From contig NC_064677.1 in NCBI RefSeq assembly GCF_023278565.1, positions 7,440,001 to 7,504,000 of the forward strand: DNA of 64,000 bases. The letters are read 5' to 3'. The position numbers and the translations under genes are program-made. The stretch comes from Colletotrichum lupini (Eukaryota; Ascomycota; Sordariomycetes; Glomerellales; Glomerellaceae). This document shows positions 58,101 through 64,000 of the stretch, piece after piece. The notes beneath the pieces are model-generated. The model did no database searches. It saw only the letters and a list, made by a program, of their open reading frames with translations, and was not told the DNA's origin. The first letter of the stretch is position 1; each line of letters opens with the position of its first letter.

Positions 58101-59036
58101 TATTCCTTAGTTAACGGGATTAAATAGGTTATTTTATAAAAAGGTCTCTAATTCTTTTTATATAACTTAGTTTATTATAAACCCAGGGGTCCTTTAGTAA
58201 TTAAAAATATAATATATTTAAGAGGTCTTTATACTACTACTTAGGTAGCTAATTATATATATTATTTTATTATAGTTTATTTTTATTTATTAAGCTTATA
58301 AGTTAAAATAATAATAATAATTAAAAAAGAAGTTTTATAAATCCCGTATTAATTTATTAATATATAATAAATTAGGGAGAAATAGCGGTCTAAATATAGA
58401 CGTTTTATTTATAATACTTATTTAAATTAAGAGGGAGTTAGTAAATAGGGGCTTAAGTAGTACGAACTTGTTATTTTATTATTACTCAAGTAGCGCTTTA
58501 AATACGGCTTTATTTATTAAACTATCCTTAATTTAAGGGTTTACGTTTTTATTTATATTAAAACTAATATCCGAGGCTATTATAATTAAAATTATAGTTT
58601 TTAATACGGGGGCCGGGCTATTTAAAGAGCTTTATAAGCGTTCTAAATCTACTTATTTTTTATATAAATACTTTTTATATATTATAATAAGGATTTCTTT
58701 TTTTAATTATTATTCTTATTCTTATAGTTTTACTAACTTATTATTTATCGTTTAGTTTAGGTATTAGCGAGTAAGGGTAAGAAGTTTACTATTTTATTTA
58801 AAATTTATTAATACTCTTAATAATATAATCCTTTTATATTACTATTACGTTATTCGTTTTATTATACTTTATTTTTATATTATTTATTAAAAAAGAAGTA
58901 ATTTTAGGGGGTTTAATAAAAAAGAGTTATTTTTTTATTATTATTATAATACTAACTACGCTCTTTTATTACGTTTCGTTTTTATTAATATTTTAAGCTT
59001 TTAACCTAGTCCCTTTTATAAATAAAGATTTTAAAT

Positions 59037-59245
59037 TATTAATAAGTATATAATATAAAAAAGAAGCTTATAAAAGCTAATTATTATTAAGGTTTAAAAA
59101 ATAAATTATTAAAATCTACCCTTCTCTCGAGGTATATTATTAGCGCTTTATATATACCTCAGCTACTCCTTTATTACTTAGTCCCCCTTTTTATACCCCC
59201 TAAGCTATCCCTTAACTAACGAGGCCTGACCGGCGAGGCCTAATA
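59037..59245 (-). repeat. Right LTR of the gypsy element
   Basis: 209 bp, TATTAATAAG ... GGCCTAATA, followed by AACTC. Its outer end retains CpG-rich sequence (GACCGGCGAGGCC) that is AT-converted in the left LTR. Confidence 0.88.
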
Positions 59246-59965
59246 AACTCTCGTCTTATACTACTAGCCACCACTCGCCGCTAGCTGCAGCCCGTTGCCG
59301 ACACATTAAACCTTCGCAACGGCGTCGGTAGGCCTTGGGAGATTTACTACGCTGGTTAATATGCGAACAGCTCCGTTCTCGATGTCTTCACTAAGACTGG
59401 TCTAATTAGACACTACGCGAGCTACTTTGGCCTAGCCCCTGACTTCAACGCTGGGTTCGCGATCCTCGCGCACGATACTGAAGCAACCCGCGGCCCGGAT
59501 CTAAATGTTTACGCCGACATCGTTTCTCTGGCGATTGTAAAGCTCCAAGAGCTCGCCGCTACTGAGGCGACGGCGCGATATGTTGGCACCTTTGAAGGAC
59601 CTGGGGGCGTTGCCGCTTTCAACACCTCGCGCGACGGGCCTGGGCTGCTTGTCTCGACCTTAACAGCTGGAGAGAATGACCTCCGTGCCCAGATTGCGAA
59701 TGCTGCAGGCATCAAGTTGGAGGACCTGGACTTCCGTTTGTATCCAAGCAACGTTGGTTCGAATACTCAACACCAGTTTGTGGCGGTTTTCCAGGACAAG
59801 AGCGCTCCAGTCGACATGGGCACGCCGACCTGTATTACTTGGCAGGACGTTGACTCTCTGGGGTCAAGTGTGGACGTTCGAGTGGTTTTCACCATTGATG
59901 CATCTGGTAAGGCTACCAATGTTACTCTGAAAGGTGGTTTCCTGTCATTAGGTAGATCAGCTTGA
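59246..59965 (+). pseudogene. Secreted beta-lactamase-fold protein, piece 3 of 3 (C-terminus)
   Basis: One frame of 240 codons resumes from the target duplication AACTC and runs to TGA 59963-59965. It carries stops at 59282 (TAG) and 59357 (TAA), both near the gypsy element; the remaining ~200 codons are clean. Landmarks are VFTKTGLIRHYASYFGLAPD, GFAILAHD, YVGTFEGPGG and the ending KGGFLSLGRSA, the C-terminal domain common in fungal secreted beta-lactamase-like proteins. Together the three pieces cover a protein of roughly 570 residues, a normal size. Confidence 0.8.
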
Positions 59966-60660
59966 GACATGTGATGACTTTGTGGATCCTTCCCGTGGCG
60001 ATTTGTTACTCTTTCGTCTACGCACCAGTCTCCTTCGAATAGTTACATGCTCATTCAGTCCAATCGTATCCATGTCACTGAAATTTGAATTGGCAGCACT
60101 TAAAGGAGCAAGGCTGTATGAGTATTGTGATGGCTTCGTACCTACTTGGTATACCCTGGGTATTTACTTAGCTCAATGAACAAAGCATAGGGGCAGGGAG
60201 GAATACTGCGTCTGTGCAGAAATGGGAACCCTCGACTCTTATCGATCCACGTTGTTTCTTGACCTGTCAACTCAGGGGCAGATTTTTGAGTGCTTATCTG
60301 TGATTTTATAGTCTTTGGTGATCGGATCACTGTTCATTCCTGCCAGACTCGGAGGCGACGTAGCGATCATGGCTCTTTGTGTGGCATGCTCCGGTCCGGA
60401 GTGGGTCCCGTCAATCTATTCTACCGGCGGACGCTTCCTGAAGTGGAAGGACAGCGCCTTGTTATGCCCCGCATGTGTTTAGCCATAACCTTAACTCCTG
60501 GAATGGAAACTGCTTGCTCTGGGGAAGCTGGTCCTGTCATGTGAGGGAAGCCGGGAGCCGACTCATTCACTCATATAAGTACGACGATCGTTTCCTCCTT
60601 GGCCAAAGTCATTCTTGCCCTATTCACGTTCAAGCTATCTCTACAGTCCTCGGGATCAAG
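59966..60660. other. Intergenic: 3' end of the broken gene and promoter of the small secreted protein
   Basis: No coding feature is supported. RIP damage is not visible. The right end holds the TATA box of the next gene. Confidence 0.5.
60574..60579 (+). promoter_or_regulatory. TATA box (TATAAG) of the small secreted protein gene
   Basis: TATAAG lies 82 bp before the start codon, in an otherwise mixed-composition promoter, a usual distance for fungal TATA genes with short leaders. Confidence 0.5.
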
Positions 60661-60996
60661 ATGCAGTTCACTCAACTCCTCCTCGCTATCGTGTAAGTGT
60701 TGCGTCCGTGTGTGTACCTTCCATGTGAGCTCTTCTAACCTCAAACTCAACAACAGCCCGTTCATCGGTGTGTCGCAAGCCATTCTTTGCTCGTGCGATC
60801 GCAGTACGACTGCATCAATTACTTGCTGCCCGGATATTCAGAAGTGGAGTATGCTGTGCCTGTTTCAAAACCTTATACATTCAATTAACAGGTGATAGAT
60901 GGCTATGAATGCGAGCCAGCTGATCGTCAAGCCTACACCGATTGCTGTGCGGACCAATTTTCGACTACGACCTTCTGCAGAGACGGCAGTGTTTAA
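60661..60996 (+). CDS. Small secreted 8-cysteine protein (effector-like)
   Basis: Three exons: 60661-60692, 60757-60848 and 60899-60996, with introns of 64 nt (GTAAGT...CAACAG) and 50 nt (GTATGC...GATAG). The product is 73 aa. The N-terminus MQFTQLLLAIVPFIGVSQA is a signal peptide, leaving about 54 residues with eight cysteines: C22-x-C24-x9-C34C35-x10-C46-x10-C57C58-x9-C68. Order C, C, CC, C, CC, C differs from hydrophobins (C, CC, C, C, CC, C). Size, secretion and even cysteine count fit four disulfides in a secreted defensive or effector protein; the function is unknown. The gene is intact although it lies between two transposon-broken genes. The second acceptor was chosen because the alternative CAG seven bases earlier brings a stop. 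Confidence 0.75.
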
Positions 60997-61136
60997 GCTA
61001 GTTGAAGATACAGCCTTTGTCTTATTGATGAATTAATCCACATCAGAAGAATTGACTACTTGAGCGAATCAATTGATATGCCGGTCTTGTCATGAGTGAT
61101 ACTTGCTCTCCAAAGCCTCGTTCCACTATAGATTCC

Positions 61137-61603
61137 TCACGCATCTTCTTCCCACAAAGCGTAGTCCTCAAAGTAAACGTAATGGATTCGCTCCGCATAA
61201 TCGACCAAGACAGGGTAACTCTTTATGATTCCTTTGCTATCTGGTGCCCTGTCACCAAGATTATTAGCTTCTTCTCCGGGTATGCAATCGCACTAGATAA
61301 GGTGACCTACGCTGCACATCCCAAACCTGATGCAATGAAGCCGAAGACGGTTGCATCCGCCTCAGAAGGACTTTTGCCGCCCAACACCCAGAAAGGTGTC
61401 TGAAGATCAGGAGCTGTGAGCCGAGTCTCACTCAAGAGCGCATTAACATATCCCCAAACATCCCGCCGGAATTCTGCAAGCTCTTTACTAGAGAAACGGC
61501 CAGTGCCTTGGCCGTAGAGGGTCCGAGTGACACCACGGTAGGCAAGGAGACCAATGAGATTCTGTATTAGCCACGGGATCGCATCCATTATACCTAATCG
61601 CAT
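61137..61603 (-). pseudogene. FAXC/metaxin-like GST-fold protein, 5'-truncated
   Basis: On the minus strand, 61311-61603 and 61137-61248 joined by a 62-nt intron (GTAGGT...TGACAG) encode the C-terminal GST-like domain typical of fungal Faxc homologues: GVTRTLYGQGTGRFSSKE, FWVLGGKSPSEADATVFGFI and SYPVLVDYAERIHYVYF. Coding similarity goes on upstream of the ATG at 61603 (DNYETMR) but meets a TAA near 61616 and then a 10-bp tandem repeat. The N-terminal thioredoxin-like half is therefore gone. It was probably a glutathione-transferase-like protein; it is now a fragment. It converges on the small secreted protein gene. Confidence 0.75.
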
Positions 61604-61654
61604 GGTTTCGTAGTTGTCTTACCATCTCTCTGCGCTCTGTTATATAAGTGAGTA

Positions 61655-61724
61655 AGTATTTATGAGTATTTATGAGTATTTGTAAGTATTTATAAGTATT
61701 TGTAAGTATTTATAAGTATTTATG
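61655..61724. repeat. 10-bp tandem repeat (AGTATTTATG)n
   Basis: Seven units of AGTATTTATG / AGTATTTGTA / AGTATTTATA sit in direct series. The last unit overlaps the first bases of the copia copy 3 LTR. Confidence 0.85.
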
Positions 61725-61924
61725 TCGGATTAGAAGTCTAATTCGACCGCGGTATATAGCCGACTACGCAGGGGCTAATTAGGGGCCCTATTTACGATTA
61801 TCGTAGCTAGCCTAACCTACGGTTAGAACCTCCTTTTTATACCTACGCAAATATTTATATAGTTTAATTAATCTCTTCGTTAACTACGGTTCGAACTAAC
61901 TACTTTATAATAGGGATACTAATA
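61723..61924 (+). repeat. 5' LTR of copia copy 3
   Basis: 202 bp, begins TGTCGGATTAGAAG and ends GGGATACTAATA. It is the reverse complement of the copy 1 and 2 LTRs. It keeps TG at the outer end, showing that the family's original LTR ends are TG...CA. Confidence 0.9.
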
Positions 61925-64000
61925 CTAATTAGTAATTAAATTCTATTATTATAGATCGGTAAGGTATCTCGCTACGCAAAAGAGACGACTTTTTAATACC
62001 GCACGGGATAAGAGATTCGTACTAATTAACCTTACGGAAGTAGACGAAAAAAGAGGCGATTTTTAAATGCCGTACGGAATTGAGTAATCGTAGCCCTTTA
62101 CTATTTACGAGAGGTCGACGTTTATTACGTTAAACTACGCTAGTTAATAGAACCGCTTAGGTAACTAGTATTTCGCTATTACCTTAAGTAGCCTTTTTTA
62201 CTAAATAACTTCCCCGCGGCCGGCCCGCAATTAGAAATTAACTAGCTAAATTAGTAAAAAGAATTCCCTGTACGACGACTACCTACCTAATTAACTAGCG
62301 CGACGAACGGGCTTAATAATATAATATAAAAGAGTACTACGCGATTGAAAAAGGGGATTTCTAAATATAAACATTCTTACTTAGTAATAAAAGTAACCCT
62401 ATAGGAGTTATTAAGCTAAGAGATCTACGGTATATAGAAAAGTCTATTACTATAGGGATCTTATAAATACGCCTTTAAGCCCGCGATCTAAACGACCTCT
62501 TCGTAGCTCCCTTAACTACCCCCCGGGTATTACTTAAGAATATAGTATAAGGGACGGTTTAACGAGGGAGGAGGGGATTTAGAGGTCCTAATAGTATCGA
62601 GTTAAGAATATTACGAATCTCGGAAATTAACTTAAGAAGAAGGTAGCTACCCTAAAGTGGTCCTACGACCTCCTATTAGAGTTATTATTAGCCTAAAAAA
62701 AGGCTAAAAAGACGAGGATCTAAGGAAAAAAAAAAGAATCCTCTAGAGGGCCGCTAAAAGGCTTCTTTTTATACTAGCTTACGGCGTAAAATTACTAATT
62801 TTAAAAAATCGGTAATTAGTAAAGATCCCGAGACTAATTATTATATCTTATTACGGTAATATAAACGTTTACCGCTACTATTATTAAAAAGAACTACTAG
62901 AACCTACCCTTTTATACTAAACAAAAAGGAGGATCTTAGTAAGTACGATAGCTAGCGATCTAGAAGGGTAGTAATAATTACTAAAAATAGTAAAAACGAG
63001 AGTAGTAGCGAGACAGCGAGAAGAAGCGGGAATCTCTTAGACCCTAATAAATTCGTTAGGTAGTAAAAGCACGGATTTATTACGACTAGCGCGCGGATTA
63101 GATATATCCTTGTTAAGATTAAATACGCTAGTAACCGCTAATATAGGTATAAGTTAGAGCACGACCCTTAGTAAGTTAGGGTAAAAAAGAAGAGGACGAA
63201 ACCCGATCTTAAATAGAATCCCAATCCCTTATAAGTAGGTAAATATTAACCCGGACTATTAGGGGACGTGGATATATAAAATCGCGGATTAGCTTAATAG
63301 TAAGTAAATTAACGCGGTATTAATTTATTTAACTAAGGTCTACGAGAAAAAGGGGCTATAGGGGTAACCCCTATTCTATAAAATCGCAGACGACCTTAGC
63401 TATTAGCTAGATAAATAGTTCGTAAGCATAAGCCTAGGAATTGCGAAAGCGGTTAATAGATTCCTCTATAGGCGAGGGGTACTACTAGCGTAATTATAAT
63501 CGCGAGAACCTTATAAAATCCTAATAGTAACGATTACGGAGGAGGAATTCGTAATATAGACCTAAGTATAAGTCGATAGGGCGTATAATCGCTTTAACAA
63601 ATTTAGAAAAAGGGTGAACGACCTAGATTTCCTTCTTATAATTACTAACGGCAATCTATCGTTACAAAAGGATATATAGAAGCAAAATATAGTACTAGAA
63701 GTACGATAATCGATAATTCTGCTTATTTCGATTTATAGCTCGTTGCCGCTACTAATACGAAATTCGGTACTAATCGGCTAGTAGGAAAAGAAGTAGACTA
63801 CCCGAAGTTACTAATAGTACGTAGCGACGTAGGGATCGTATATAGATACCGAAAATCTAATAATAAATACGAGGTAGTTTATAAACTTTAAAAAGATCTT
63901 CCTAAAAGAGAAATTATACTCTGGGGGGAAGTATGAGGTCTTATAAAAAACCCTAACGATATTTTACGATTATTACGAAAAAGTCGGAATTAGGGAATAC
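61723..64000 (+). mobile_element. Ty1/copia LTR retrotransposon (copy 3), cut by the window end
   Basis: Begins with a 202-bp LTR in the opposite orientation to copies 1 and 2, followed by the same internal sequence read from its 5' side. About 2.1 kb of internal region is present. Plus-strand conceptual reading over 63240-63780 gives a gag-like frame (for example RAYNRFNKFRKRVNDLDFLL) interrupted by TAG and TAA where Gln or Trp is expected. CpA/TpG are nearly absent. It is closest to copy 2, lacking the ~0.4-kb block of copy 1. Its 3' end and target duplication lie outside the window. Confidence 0.85.

Larger units (their letters stand above)
51893..59245 (-). mobile_element. Complete, RIP-inactivated Ty3/gypsy LTR retrotransposon
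   Basis: 7353 bp bounded by 209-bp LTRs and a 5-bp target duplication AACTC (51888-51892 and 59246-59250). LTR ends read TA...TA, consistent with TG...CA after RIP. Minus orientation is shown by a purine tract on the minus strand next to the 3' LTR (complement of about 52102-52116) and by conceptual minus-strand translation around 56350-56480: APATF-stop-AHINNVL then YLDNILIY, the gypsy reverse-transcriptase active site YLDD with the second Asp changed to Asn. It is the most AT-rich part of the window, with essentially no usable frame. Inserted into the beta-lactamase-like gene. Confidence 0.88.

Noticed and set aside
60661..60996. Small secreted protein as a hydrophobin
   Set aside because: Eight cysteines with two CC pairs are present, but the order is C, C, CC, C, CC, C, not C, CC, C, C, CC, C, and spacing is much shorter.
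61655..61724. Short tandem repeat as a CRISPR array or telomere
   Set aside because: There are no spacers; the unit AGTATTTATG is a plain minisatellite and unlike fungal TTAGGG telomeres.

Overview
The window is nuclear DNA of a filamentous ascomycete (Pezizomycotina, most like a Sordariomycete; I cannot name the genus). The signs are short introns of 50-122 nt with GT...AG ends and CTAAC/CTGAC branch sites, a HET-domain gene, a NACHT-type gene, a Zn2Cys6 regulator, a GH55 glucanase, and long AT-rich blocks that have almost lost CpA/TpG. That loss is the footprint of repeat-induced point mutation (RIP).

Layout. Positions 1-24 kb are GC-balanced and gene-bearing: the 3' part of an F-box/LRR-like gene, a small cysteine-rich zinc-ribbon gene, an intron-containing tRNA-Gln, a long gene-poor stretch, a GPI-anchored Ser/Thr-rich wall protein, lipoyl synthase (LIP5), a secreted GH55 exo-beta-1,3-glucanase, a divergent pair (SPOUT RNA methyltransferase and membrane-anchored thioredoxin), and a 1160-aa HET/coiled-coil/ankyrin protein. 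Positions 24.56-31.98 kb are a complete but dead Ty1/copia element. Positions 32-43.4 kb are a second gene island with RSM22, a Met1-type siroheme enzyme, a decayed NACHT gene and a Zn2Cys6 transcription factor.

From 43.9 to 60 kb one secreted beta-lactamase-fold gene is split into three pieces by two LTR retrotransposons, a Ty1/copia element (44149-51118) and a Ty3/gypsy element (51893-59245). Both have intact target-site duplications, so the original junctions can be placed to the base. Then come a 73-aa, 8-cysteine small secreted protein gene, a 5'-truncated FAXC/GST-like pseudogene, a 10-bp tandem repeat, and a third copia copy in the opposite orientation that runs off the window end.

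The housekeeping genes act in mitochondria and cofactor metabolism: LIP5 makes lipoate, RSM22 supports the mitochondrial small ribosomal subunit, and Met1 makes siroheme for sulfite/nitrite reduction. The accessory part combines non-self recognition genes (HET-ANK intact, NACHT broken), a secreted effector-like protein and transposon-driven gene loss. No wholly new system is proven. The best leads are the effector-like gene lodged among dead transposons, the HET-coiled-coil-ankyrin architecture, the small triple-Cys-cluster gene, and the doubly interrupted beta-lactamase gene as a natural record of RIP.
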